64,000 nt of DNA from NCBI RefSeq assembly GCF_001458315.1, contig NZ_CYRX01000007.1, positions 1 to 64,000 on the forward strand, read 5' to 3'. This DNA is from Thalassobacter stenotrophicus. Lineage in GTDB: Bacteria; Pseudomonadota; Alphaproteobacteria; Rhodobacterales; Rhodobacteraceae. Numbering within the stretch: position 1 is the stretch's first letter; every line of letters begins with the position of its first letter. The translations under genes were made by a program, and so were the position numbers. Shown here piece by piece: positions 18,745 to 27,188 of this stretch. The notes beneath the pieces are model-generated. The model did no database searches, was not told the DNA's origin, and saw only the letters and a list, made by a program, of their open reading frames with translations.

Positions 18745-19620
18745 ATGTCCAACGATTTCGAACGCCCCATCATCATTAAGCGCAAGAAAGTCATCAGTGG
18801 TGGGGGGCACCATGGGGGCGCGTGGAAGGTTGCCTATGCGGATTTCGTGACCGCAATGATGGCGTTTTTCATGCTGATGTGGCTGCTTAATGCCACCACA
18901 GAGAACCAGCGCAAGGGCCTTGCGGACTATTTCAGCCCGGAAATCCCGATTGCGCGGATATCTGGGGGTGGGGATGGCGCGATGGGGGGCTCCAGTGCGT
19001 TTTCGCAAGAAACCTTGGCGCGTGATGGCGTGGGCGGGATTGGCAAGGATCAGGGCGTCGTGCAGCAGGCATTTGGGACGGCAGGCACGATGCAGGCCCT
19101 AGCGGAGGCCGAAGAAGCGGCCGCAAAGGAAGAAGAGGAGTTGGCTGCGGCTGAAAGTACCCTGTTGGGGTTGGGGGGGGATAGTCTGGTCGAGGAATTA
19201 GCCCTGACGCACGTACAAACGCGGCTTACGGATGAGGGGCTGGTGGTTGAGATTTTTGACTTGCCCGACAACCGTTTGTTTGAGCCGGGCAGCGATACGC
19301 CAAAGCCGCAACTGGTTGCGCTTGCGCAGATGATAAATCGCGTGGCGACGATTGTGTCCAACAGTGCGGCCATCGAAGGCTACACCCGCGCGCGCCCCAT
19401 TGTTGAGGCACGTGACATCTCATGGGATCTGTCGAGCAGCCGCGCAAACAGGATGCGGATGCTGCTGATCGAGGCAGGGTTCGAAGGTCGGCGCATTCAG
19501 CGTGTCACGGGACATGCTGATCGTAGCCCCAAGACTGAACGGCCCATGGATTATCGCAACAACCGGCTAGAGGTCGTGTTTCTACGCACAAACCCGCGTG
19601 CGGGATCGGGGCGACGCTGA
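18745..19620 (+). CDS. motB: Flagellar motor stator protein MotB
   Basis: Stator subunit that couples proton flow to flagellar rotation. The 291-residue protein has a basic N-terminus (IIIKRKKV), a single membrane helix with the proton-carrying Asp33 (ADFVTAMMAFFMLMWLL), a periplasmic plug/linker rich in Ala and Glu (about residues 110-140) and a C-terminal OmpA-like peptidoglycan-binding domain (about 185-285, GHADRSPKTERPMDYRNNR). The start chosen is MSNDFERP; the longer in-frame start at 18703 has no support. No motA or other flagellar gene is nearby, so its MotA partner must be elsewhere. It abuts gshA tail to tail with no spacer. Confidence 0.88.
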   Translation: MSNDFERPIIIKRKKVISGGGHHGGAWKVAYADFVTAMMAFFMLMWLLNATTENQRKGLADYFSPEIPIARISGGGDGAMGGSSAFSQETLARDGVGGIGKDQGVVQQAFGTAGTMQALAEAEEAAAKEEEELAAAESTLLGLGGDSLVEELALTHVQTRLTDEGLVVEIFDLPDNRLFEPGSDTPKPQLVALAQMINRVATIVSNSAAIEGYTRARPIVEARDISWDLSSSRANRMRMLLIEAGFEGRRIQRVTGHADRSPKTERPMDYRNNRLEVVFLRTNPRAGSGRR

Positions 19621-20991
19621 TCAGTAGGCGTGATCGGCGAAGATACGGGTCAAATCCCCGTTCCAGCGACCGTTGTAATCATCCACCAGTTCATCAGCGG
19701 GGACTTTGCCGGTCTCAATGGATTCCTTGAGGGCATTGAGGAAGTGGGTCTCATCCGGGACAAGCCCGCCAACACCAGGACGGGCGCGGGCTTTTAGGCC
19801 AGCCTCAGAGATTGCGACGGCTTCGCGCGCGATATCGATCATCCGCAGGCCGTTTACCTCGGCTTGAAGGCCATGGATTGAGGCGGCGACGCGCAATTCT
19901 TCGCGTGTTTCGGCATCCCAATCTTTGACCAAATCCCACGCGGCATCCAGCGCGCCTTGGTCATATGTCAGCCCAACCCAAAACGCGGGCAGGGCACAAA
20001 GCCGCCGCCATGGGCCACCATCGGCCCCCCGCATTTCGATGAATTTCTTCAACCGCGCTTCGGGGAAACAGGTTGTCAGGTGGTCTGCCCAATCGCTCAT
20101 CAGGGGTTTTTCTCCGGGCAGAGCAGGCAGCTCACCCTTAAGAAAATCGCGGAACGACATGCCGAGTGCGTCAATATATTCGCCATCGCGGTAAACAAAA
20201 TACATCGGCACATCGAGCGCGTATTGCACCCACGCCTCAAACCCGAAACCTTCGTCAAACACGAACGGGATCATGCCGGTACGGGCGTCGTCCAGATGCC
20301 GCCAAATGCGGGAACGCCACGATTTATGGCCGTTCAGCGTGCCCTCAAAGAACGGTGAGTTCGCGAACAAGGCGACGGCCGCGGGCTGAAGCGCGATCGC
20401 CACACGCATCTTTTTCACCATGTCAGCCTCAGACTCGAAATCGAGGTTCACTTGCACGGTGCAGGTCCGCCGCATCATGGATGTCCCGGCGGTGCCGACG
20501 CGCTCCATGTAGGCGTTCATCAATTTGTAACGCCCTTTGGGCATCAAGGGCATTTCTTCGTGCGACCAAATCGGGGCGGCGCCCAAGCCGATGAAGCCAA
20601 CGCCGATCTCATCGGCGATGTCCTTGACCTCGGCCAGGTGGGTGTTCACCTCATCGCATGTCTGGTGGATCGTCTCGAGGGGGGCACCAGAAAGTTCTAG
20701 CGCGCCGCCGGGTTCAAGGCTGACGTTCGCGCCGTCTTTTTCGAGGCCGATAATATGGGGGCCTTCAAAAACCGGGGCCCAGCCGTAGCGGTGTTGCAGT
20801 CCTTCGAGCACCGCCTTGATGGAACGATCACCGTCGTAGGGCAGCGGCTTGAGGCTGTCTTTGCAATAACCGAATTTCTCGTGTTCGGTGCCAATCCGCC
20901 AGTCTTCTTTGGGTTTGCACCCGTCCGCAAGATATTGTGCGAGCTGGTCGTGGTGAGTGATCGGCGCGCCGCCGGACTGGGGAATGGACAT
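19621..20991 (-). CDS. gshA: Glutamate-cysteine ligase, plant/alphaproteobacterial type
   Basis: Catalyses the first step of glutathione synthesis: ATP-dependent joining of glutamate and cysteine in the cytoplasm. The 456-residue protein begins with the family pattern DWRIGTEHEKFGY near residue 35. It carries the substrate-site stretches EPGGALELSGAPLETIHQTC near 97-116 and TCTVQVNLDFESEADM near 180. The length matches the plant-type GCS2 family rather than E. coli GshA. GGAGACGCAT precedes the ATG. The gene is transcribed towards motB with no gap. Confidence 0.95.
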   Translation of the reverse strand: MSIPQSGGAPITHHDQLAQYLADGCKPKEDWRIGTEHEKFGYCKDSLKPLPYDGDRSIKAVLEGLQHRYGWAPVFEGPHIIGLEKDGANVSLEPGGALELSGAPLETIHQTCDEVNTHLAEVKDIADEIGVGFIGLGAAPIWSHEEMPLMPKGRYKLMNAYMERVGTAGTSMMRRTCTVQVNLDFESEADMVKKMRVAIALQPAAVALFANSPFFEGTLNGHKSWRSRIWRHLDDARTGMIPFVFDEGFGFEAWVQYALDVPMYFVYRDGEYIDALGMSFRDFLKGELPALPGEKPLMSDWADHLTTCFPEARLKKFIEMRGADGGPWRRLCALPAFWVGLTYDQGALDAAWDLVKDWDAETREELRVAASIHGLQAEVNGLRMIDIAREAVAISEAGLKARARPGVGGLVPDETHFLNALKESIETGKVPADELVDDYNGRWNGDLTRIFADHAY

Positions 20992-21057
20992 ATGCGTCTC
21001 CGAAAGGGTAGCTGTCCCGCCGGAGCGGAGTGGGCCACGACTGAGCGCTCTGGCGGG

Positions 21058-21588
21058 TCAAGTCAAGGGCTTGAGCGTGCGGGCATGCGCAGGATGGTGC
21101 CAAATTGTGCGCGCGGTCGGTGTGCGTGATTGCACAGCGCGGACCATCAACCCGGTGTCGAACTGCGGCAGTGCGGTGAACGTATCCAGCAGGACGTCAA
21201 CGCCCGACGCGCCCGCAGGGATGATCAGGGGCTGGGGTTCATGGCTGGTGAGCTGCCAAAACGTGTTGCCATCATGCGTTCGGGTAAAACTGACCTCACG
21301 CAAATCCGCGAGCGCGACTGTTCCGCCAGCAAGTGGGCCAAGGTAGGTGATCCGCCCTTCGGTCACCTCAACGATGCCCGGTGCCTCGGCGTCGGTGCGG
21401 AATAATGCGTGGCGTGTGCCCGTGAAAATGAGTGACGCGCCGATCAGGGCAATGACCCCGCCCGCCAATACGCCCAGCCCAAAGGACGTGAGCGCGATCC
21501 AACCGCCTACGCAGGTGACAGCGGTGCCAATCATCGTTTCGCGCCATTGTTTCAGGCGCGCAACGGCTTCGGGGCGGAGCCAGCTCAT
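21058..21588 (-). CDS. Conserved membrane protein of unknown function
   Basis: A 176-residue protein with two adjacent hydrophobic helices (about residues 19-60, IGTAVTCVGGWIALTSFG and VLAGGVIALIGASLIF), followed by a soluble beta-rich part (VEVTEGRITYLGPLAGG). The N-terminal and C-terminal ends are basic. The layout suggests an inner-membrane protein with a cytoplasmic PH-like domain, but I do not recognise the family with certainty. Its ATG overlaps the stop of the upstream gene (ATGA), so it is probably co-translated in the rsmE operon. Confidence 0.75.
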   Translation of the reverse strand: MSWLRPEAVARLKQWRETMIGTAVTCVGGWIALTSFGLGVLAGGVIALIGASLIFTGTRHALFRTDAEAPGIVEVTEGRITYLGPLAGGTVALADLREVSFTRTHDGNTFWQLTSHEPQPLIIPAGASGVDVLLDTFTALPQFDTGLMVRAVQSRTPTARTIWHHPAHARTLKPLT

Positions 21589-22151
21589 GGGGTCTCCATC
21601 TGTGTGAGATCTACGATCATGCGTCCATCCGGGGCAAACAATTTGCCGCCTTCAGTTGTGTAGTTTTGGGGGCTGGGGGCTGTGACATTGCGCCGTTTGC
21701 CAAACCCGCGCGCGGCACGTGGTGTCATGGCTGCCCCGCTCATGGAATTGACCCGTTTAAGGCCGGGTGCTTTGCCGACCAGATCGGGCGTGCCGGTTGG
21801 GCTTTGGATCACGTAGTGCGTGTTATCCACGAAATACCCGCCGCCGCCCTGTACATCGCCTTGGGGATATAGCGCGAGCGCGTCGAAATTGGGCACGGCA
21901 CTGAGCACGGTATAGGCGCCCTTGGCTGGCCGATCCCACTGCTCATCAACCGCGAAATACAGGAAATGCAACCCATCAGGCGAAAGCGCGCAGCGATCAA
22001 CAAGGATGTCGTGCTGCATCCATTGCCCCGGTGACAGGGTATCCGTCGCCCTATCCCAGCCGATCAGCCGCCATAGGGGGCCCTGCGCTTGGCGTAGGAT
22101 CAGGGCCGCAGGTGTTTGGCTGGCGTAGAACAGGTGCAATTGCACGCTCAC
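21585..22151 (-). CDS. Conserved hypothetical protein
   Basis: The 188-residue product starts with SVQLHLFYASQTPAALILRQ and ends with GGKLFAPDGRMIVDLTQM. I place the start at a GTG that overlaps the rsmE stop (GTGA); the much longer open frame upstream to 22466 would lie inside rsmE. No signal peptide or membrane helix is evident. Phrases such as CALSPDGLHFLYFAVDEQW and VPNFDALALYPQGD look like beta-propeller or WD-type strands, but one protein this short would not make a propeller alone. Function unknown. It links rsmE to the following membrane-protein gene. Confidence 0.7.
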   Translation of the reverse strand: MSVQLHLFYASQTPAALILRQAQGPLWRLIGWDRATDTLSPGQWMQHDILVDRCALSPDGLHFLYFAVDEQWDRPAKGAYTVLSAVPNFDALALYPQGDVQGGGGYFVDNTHYVIQSPTGTPDLVGKAPGLKRVNSMSGAAMTPRAARGFGKRRNVTAPSPQNYTTEGGKLFAPDGRMIVDLTQMETP

Positions 22152-22873
22152 GCCCAATCTCCGACGGTGGTTTGCCACAAGGTCAGGGCCGCAACTGCCG
22201 CCGTGTCTGCGCGCAAAATGCGGGGGCCAAGGCTGATCGAGGTGGCAAAGGGTGCGGCGCGTAGCCGGGTGCGTTCCTCTGGTGAAAAACCGCCCTCTGG
22301 CCCGATCAAGATGGCGGCGGGGCCTTGGCGCACGGCCGCGAGTGACGATGCCGTGCCCACAAGGCTTTCGTCGCAGAACACCAATTGCCGATCCTCGGGC
22401 CACTTCGCCAGAACCGTGTCCAGCTTTTCCAAAGCGCTGACTTGCGGCACGAAAGTCCCGCCGCATTGCTCGGCGGCCTCAATCGCGTGGGCCTGCAGGC
22501 GGTCTTGGCGGATACGCTCGGAATTGGTGAAGCGTGTTTGCACCGGACAAATCCGGGCAGCGCCCAATTCTGCCGCCTTTTCCACGATGAAATCGGTGCG
22601 CGCCTTTTTGATCGGCGCGAACAACAGCCACAGGTCCGGGGGCATGTGCTGCGGCGCGGTTTGCTCCTTGCACAAAAGCATACCCCGGCGCTTGGCCGCG
22701 TCCACGATTTCGGCAGCCCACGCGCCATCAGCCCCGTTGAACACGGTGATCACATCGCCCACGCTGAGCCGCATCACCCCAAAAAGGTAATGCGCCTGAT
22801 CCGCGGAGACCGCGACTGTTTGCGCCTCCCCCAAGGGCTGGTCTACAAACACCCTGACTTTGCTTTGCGCCAT
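22148..22873 (-). CDS. rsmE: 16S rRNA (uracil-1498-N3)-methyltransferase
   Basis: A SPOUT-family SAM methyltransferase that modifies U1498 of 16S rRNA in the cytoplasm. The 241-residue protein has the N-terminal PUA-like domain (residues 1-75) and the C-terminal trefoil-knot motifs ILIGPEGGFSPEE and ISLGPRILRADTA, which are diagnostic. Its start codon lies only 13 bases from the divergent ubiA start, so its promoter must lie inside ubiA. Confidence 0.95.
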   Translation of the reverse strand: MAQSKVRVFVDQPLGEAQTVAVSADQAHYLFGVMRLSVGDVITVFNGADGAWAAEIVDAAKRRGMLLCKEQTAPQHMPPDLWLLFAPIKKARTDFIVEKAAELGAARICPVQTRFTNSERIRQDRLQAHAIEAAEQCGGTFVPQVSALEKLDTVLAKWPEDRQLVFCDESLVGTASSLAAVRQGPAAILIGPEGGFSPEERTRLRAAPFATSISLGPRILRADTAAVAALTLWQTTVGDWA

Positions 22874-22886
22874 GAAAGGCTCCCCG

Positions 22887-23846
22887 ATGTCTCAGATTGC
22901 GCCCCCACCTCAAGAGCAGGTTGCCGATGCCGTCAAGGGCAACTGGGTTGATACCCGTGCCCCGGCGTGGACGCGACCCTATCTGCGGCTGTCTCGGGCG
23001 GACCGTCCCATTGGGACATGGCTGTTGTTATTGCCATGCTGGTGGGGCGTGGCCTTGGCTGCGGCGACCCACGGACCGCGGTGGTTTGATCTGTGGATTG
23101 TGCTGGGTTGTGCGATTGGCGCGTTTTTGATGCGTGGGGCGGGATGTACGTGGAATGACATCACAGACCGCGATATCGACGGCAAAGTTGCGCGCACCCG
23201 GTCGAGGCCCATTCCGTCCGGGCAGTTGACGGTCAAAGGGGCGCTTTTGTGGGCGGTTGTGCAGTGCCTGATCTCATTCTGTATTTTGGTCACGTTTAAC
23301 CTAACGGCGATTGCGCTGGGCGTTTTGGCCTTGGCCCCTGTGGCGATTTATCCGTTCGCAAAACGGTTTACGTGGTGGCCGCAGGTGTTTTTGGGCGTGG
23401 CGTTTAACTGGGGCGCGTTGCTAGCGTGGGCGGCACACACGGGCAGCGTGGGGTGGGTGCCGATCCTGCTGTACCTGTCGGGCATCGCGTGGACGCTGTT
23501 TTATGACACGATCTACGCGCACCAAGACAGTGAGGATGACGCGCTGATCGGGGTGAAATCCACCGCGCGGCTTTTTGCGGACAACTCACCCAAGTGGCTG
23601 CGGTTTTTCCTTGTTTTGACGGTTCTCCTGATGGGGGCTGCGGTGATCATGGCGCTGGCGCCGACAGCTAATGTGCTGGGTCTTGTGCTGGCGCTGGGGG
23701 GTGTTTGGGGGTTTGGCTGGCATATGGCGTGGCAGCTGGGGCGGCTGGATATCACGGACCCTGCCAATTGTTTGCGCATCTTTCGCAGCAATCGCGATGC
23801 GGGCCTGATCCCTGCGCTGTTTTTCGCCGCAGCCGTGTTCCTGTGA
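22887..23846 (+). CDS. ubiA: 4-hydroxybenzoate polyprenyltransferase
   Basis: Transfers the polyprenyl tail to 4-hydroxybenzoate in ubiquinone synthesis, at the inner membrane. The 319-residue protein has about eight membrane helices and both Asp-rich prenyl-diphosphate/Mg sites: NDITDRDIDGKV at about residue 90 and DTIYAHQDSEDD at about 206. I use the ATG at 22887 with AAAGG upstream; ATG 22872 and TTG 22860 are in-frame alternatives. Gene spacing to divergent rsmE is 13 bases. Confidence 0.93.
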   Translation: MSQIAPPPQEQVADAVKGNWVDTRAPAWTRPYLRLSRADRPIGTWLLLLPCWWGVALAAATHGPRWFDLWIVLGCAIGAFLMRGAGCTWNDITDRDIDGKVARTRSRPIPSGQLTVKGALLWAVVQCLISFCILVTFNLTAIALGVLALAPVAIYPFAKRFTWWPQVFLGVAFNWGALLAWAAHTGSVGWVPILLYLSGIAWTLFYDTIYAHQDSEDDALIGVKSTARLFADNSPKWLRFFLVLTVLLMGAAVIMALAPTANVLGLVLALGGVWGFGWHMAWQLGRLDITDPANCLRIFRSNRDAGLIPALFFAAAVFL

Positions 23847-23904
23847 TTGCAGTGCGCTACAGCCGGGGCTAAATGGAAGGCCACCAAGGGAGCCTTCGGT
23901 TTAT

Positions 23905-25821
23905 ATGTCACGCCTGCCAACAGTGATTGCCACTGCCTGCTTTGCCGTTGCGGGTGCTGCGGCATGGGGGACAGCGCATTTTGGTGCGGACTGGATCGAA
24001 ACGCGCTCGGTTCAGGCGCTGGATCAGGTGTTTGCCCAAGAGGCGCTGGATTGGGTTGAGGTCTATCCCGACGGTTTGATCCTGAATGTCACCGGCACCG
24101 CCCCGTCTGAGGCCGCGCGCTTTCGTGCAATTACCGTAGCGGGCACGGTTGTGGGCAGCGGTCGGATTGTGGATGCGATGGACGTCATCGATCCCGAAAG
24201 CATTGCACCGCCTCGGTTCTCGCTTGAGATTTTGCGCAATGACATGGGCATTTCGTTGATTGGTTTGGTGCCGTCTGATGGTGGTCGCGCGCAGTTGTCC
24301 GAAGGGCTTGCGAACCTCGGGGCTGACGTGCCTGTGACCGACATGGTTGAGCAAACTGCACGTGATGTACCCGAAAACTGGGCTGATGCCGTTGATTTCG
24401 CGTTGCGTAGTCTTCGGGATCTGCCGCGTTCGAAAATATCGGTGTCAAAAGACCGGGTTGAGATCACGGCCATCGCTGACAGCGCAGAACAAAAGGCAAC
24501 GCTAGAGGCGGCAATTGCCCGGCGTGCGCCCGCAGGCATCGCACTGGCGATGTCGATTTCGGCACCGCGCCCGGTGATTACCCCGTTCACCTTACGGTTC
24601 ACCAAGGATGGTGATGCCGTGGCGTTTGACGCCTGCTCGGCGGATACGGATGCAGCACGCGATCAGATCGTGCGCGCCGCGGCAGGCGTAGGGTTTGAGG
24701 GCAAGGCGGACTGCGTCGTTGGGCTTGGCGTGCCGTCGGCATCGTGGGCTGACGCTGTTTCGCTGGGCATTACCGCGTTGGACGATTTAGGTGGCGGGAC
24801 GATCACCTTTTCGGATGCAGACGTGACACTGATTGCGGCCGATACCACACCGCAATCGACGTTTGATCGCACGATTGGGCAATTGGAAAGCGACCTGCCG
24901 GATGTGTTTTCGCTGCATTCTGTGCTGCCCCCGAAACCAGAAAGCAGTGCCGCCCAAGCAGAGGTGCCTGAGTTTGTGGCGACCCGGTCTCCCGAAGGGA
25001 TCGTGCAAATGCGCGGCCGTCTGAGCGATGTGGCTCAAGAGGCTGCTGTGCTCAGCTTTGCGCGTGCGCATTTTGGCAGCGAAGACACCTACATCGCCAC
25101 TCGACAGGACCCCGAACTGCCCAACGGCTGGCCTGCGCGTGTGTTTGCGGGGCTAGAGGCGCTGAGCCATCTCAACAACGGCACGCTGATCGTGCAGCCC
25201 AGCACCGTTGAGGTGCGCGGCGATACCGGCTCGCGCACAGCCCGTGCTGACATGTCCCGCATTCTGTCGTCCAAGCTGGGCGAAAGTGCAGATTTTTCCG
25301 TGGCTGTGATCTATGATGAATTGCTTGATCCAACCGCGAATATCCCAACGCCCGAGGAATGCGTCGCGCGGATGAACGCGGTGTTGGAGGTCAAGAAAAT
25401 CACCTTTGAGCCGGGTTCTGCCGACATCGACAGTTCTGCCGTGGATCAGGTCGAAAAGCTTGCCGCCGCCTTTGAGGATTGCGATCGTATTCGCGTTGAA
25501 ATTGGCGGGCACACGGACAGTCAGGGACGTGAGGAAATGAACCTCAACCTAAGCCAACAACGCGCTGATGCGGTGCGGTCGGCGCTTGTGGATCGGGGCG
25601 TTGAGCCCGCCGCCCTACAGGCCGTGGGCTACGGTGAGACCCAACCGATTGAGGACAACGGGACCGAAGAAGGCCGTGAGGCGAACCGCCGTATCGCGTT
25701 CCGCTTGATTCCAAATCCGGTCCCGGCCGCTGCGTTGGCGACTGAGGCCGCCGCAAGTGCCGAGGCCCCAGACGCGGGTGAAACCGCTGACCCATCTCAG
25801 GAGGCTGCGGCCGATGAATAA
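23905..25821 (+). CDS. OmpA-family protein with three internal BON-like repeats
   Basis: The 638-residue envelope protein has an N-terminal signal or anchor (LPTVIATACFAVAGAAAWG) and a C-terminal OmpA-like peptidoglycan-binding domain at about residues 495-608 (ITFEPGSADIDSSA, IGGHTDSQGREEMNLNLS, GYGETQPIEDN, EGREANRRIAF), then an Ala/Glu-rich tail. Between them a module recurs three times, starting NWADAVDFALRSLRDL (about 157), SWADAVSLGITALDDL (about 279) and GWPARVFAGLEALSHL (about 406). Each is followed by a strand such as ITFSDADVTLIAAD. The spacing of 120-130 residues suggests repeated BON-like domains. It probably links membrane and cell wall; specific role unknown. It overlaps the next gene by 8 bases. 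Confidence 0.85.
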   Translation: MSRLPTVIATACFAVAGAAAWGTAHFGADWIETRSVQALDQVFAQEALDWVEVYPDGLILNVTGTAPSEAARFRAITVAGTVVGSGRIVDAMDVIDPESIAPPRFSLEILRNDMGISLIGLVPSDGGRAQLSEGLANLGADVPVTDMVEQTARDVPENWADAVDFALRSLRDLPRSKISVSKDRVEITAIADSAEQKATLEAAIARRAPAGIALAMSISAPRPVITPFTLRFTKDGDAVAFDACSADTDAARDQIVRAAAGVGFEGKADCVVGLGVPSASWADAVSLGITALDDLGGGTITFSDADVTLIAADTTPQSTFDRTIGQLESDLPDVFSLHSVLPPKPESSAAQAEVPEFVATRSPEGIVQMRGRLSDVAQEAAVLSFARAHFGSEDTYIATRQDPELPNGWPARVFAGLEALSHLNNGTLIVQPSTVEVRGDTGSRTARADMSRILSSKLGESADFSVAVIYDELLDPTANIPTPEECVARMNAVLEVKKITFEPGSADIDSSAVDQVEKLAAAFEDCDRIRVEIGGHTDSQGREEMNLNLSQQRADAVRSALVDRGVEPAALQAVGYGETQPIEDNGTEEGREANRRIAFRLIPNPVPAAALATEAAASAEAPDAGETADPSQEAAADE

Positions 25822-26140
25822 CACGCAATTTGTGACGACTATCGCCATCATTCTGTTCATTGCTTTCGTGCTGGGCTGGTTCGCCTCGTGGTTGGTGAGC
25901 AAGTTCAGCCGTGTGACGAAATCGGATGTGGCCGAGCTGGAAGATATGGCCCAAGCGCTGCACGACGCCGAAGAAATGCGCGATCAGGCCGTCAGTCATA
26001 TGCAACAGCGCGAAGCAGAGCTCAGCGGCCAGCTGTCCCAGACGGAGGCCGAGTTGCGCGCCGCGATGGAGGGGCTGCGGGAGGCCCGCCATGAGGCGTC
26101 AGAGCTGCGCAACTATATCGAAGCGCACGCCAAAGGCTAA
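25814..26140 (+). CDS. Single-helix membrane protein with coiled coil
   Basis: A 108-residue protein: N-terminal membrane helix (FVTTIAIILFIAFVLGWFASWLV, residues about 5-27) followed by a long charged coiled coil from residue 35 to the end, rich in Glu, Gln, Ala and Arg with heptad-like spacing (LEDMAQALHDAEEMRDQAV). The start at 25814 overlaps the end of the OmpA-family gene by 8 bases; a longer in-frame start upstream lies inside that gene. Its coupling suggests a partner in envelope organisation. The stop overlaps that of the convergent tsaC gene (CTAA). Family not recognised with certainty. Confidence 0.75.
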   Translation: MNNTQFVTTIAIILFIAFVLGWFASWLVSKFSRVTKSDVAELEDMAQALHDAEEMRDQAVSHMQQREAELSGQLSQTEAELRAAMEGLREARHEASELRNYIEAHAKG

Positions 26141-27069
26141 CTGCGGGGTGCCGCGGCGCGGGTCAGTCGATCATTGATCGCGCGACCTAAGCCTACGTTC
26201 GGGATGGGTGCTACATCAATCGGTAGCCCCAAGGCATCCGCCGTGTGCAGGGCCCCGAACAGGCGCGAGGCGGCTTCGACCAGATCACCGCTCTCGGAGA
26301 GGGTGAGGTCACCCATAATCTCTCCGAAACCGATCAACGTGCGTCCTGCGTGCCGATCCGTGATGTTCAGGCTGACGGGCGCATCGGGTGCATAGTGGCT
26401 GCTCAGTTGCCCCGGCGCTTGGATTTTTCCGGGCGTTGTGTCCTCTGGCAGGGCGTGGCCGAGCTGGGCTTCAACCTCTTCAACGGCCAGCCCACCTGCG
26501 CGCATTAACCGGACGGGATCACCGCCAAGAATGGTCGATTCGAGGCCAACGGCACATGCGCCTCCGTCCAGTATCGCCGCGATTTTGCCGTTTAGGCCCG
26601 CATAGACGTGGGCGGCGGTCGTTGGGCTGATCTGGCCCGAGGGGTTCGCCGATGGTGCGGCCAAGGGGCGGCCCGTTTCGCGCAGCAACGCTTGGGCCAG
26701 TGGATGCGCGGGCACGCGCAGTGCAACAGACGGCAGGCCCGCTGAGACCAGATCGGACAATCCGTGACCGGCCCGCAAAGGGGCCACAATTGTGACAGGC
26801 CCCGGCCAAAAGGCCTGTGCGAGGCGCAGCAATGGCCCCTCTATCACGGCGTATTCTTGAGCCGCTGCAAGGTCGGGGACATGGACGATCAATGGGTTGA
26901 AACTGGGCCGGCCCTTTGCGGCAAAAATCCCGGCGCAGGCCCGTCCGTTCGTGGCGTCACCGCCAAGGCCGTAGACGGTTTCCGTTGGAAAGGCCACGAG
27001 CTCGCCACCGCGCAGAAATGCGGCTGCGCGGGCAAGGCCATTTGCCTCTGGGGTCAGGATTTCGGTCAT
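26137..27069 (-). CDS. tsaC: L-threonylcarbamoyladenylate synthase (TsaC/Sua5 type)
   Basis: Makes threonylcarbamoyl-AMP from threonine, bicarbonate and ATP for the t6A modification of ANN-decoding tRNAs. The 310-residue protein has the YrdC domain (FPTETVYGLGGDA, KGRPSFNPLIVHV, SVALRVPAHP, APSANPSGQISPT), then the Sua5 linker (APGQLSSHYAP) and C-terminal Sua5 domain, so it is the two-domain form. The start at MTEILTPEANG is preferred to the longer open frame from 27174, which adds 35 residues that do not fit the family. Confidence 0.94.
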   Translation of the reverse strand: MTEILTPEANGLARAAAFLRGGELVAFPTETVYGLGGDATNGRACAGIFAAKGRPSFNPLIVHVPDLAAAQEYAVIEGPLLRLAQAFWPGPVTIVAPLRAGHGLSDLVSAGLPSVALRVPAHPLAQALLRETGRPLAAPSANPSGQISPTTAAHVYAGLNGKIAAILDGGACAVGLESTILGGDPVRLMRAGGLAVEEVEAQLGHALPEDTTPGKIQAPGQLSSHYAPDAPVSLNITDRHAGRTLIGFGEIMGDLTLSESGDLVEAASRLFGALHTADALGLPIDVAPIPNVGLGRAINDRLTRAAAPRS

Positions 27070-27188
27070 CTGAAAATATGTAACGCTGCGTTGTTGTTGA
27101 TTGGCCACCGAAGCGCGACCTAGGTTTGCCCAAAACATCCATACCGCTCGCGCACCGCGAGGAAAAGCGTCCAACCTAAGAGAGCCCG

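Noticed and set aside
21585-22466. Extended 293-codon version of the gene downstream of rsmE
   Set aside because: Its first 105 codons lie inside rsmE on the same strand in another frame; the GTG at 22151 overlapping the rsmE stop is the sensible start.
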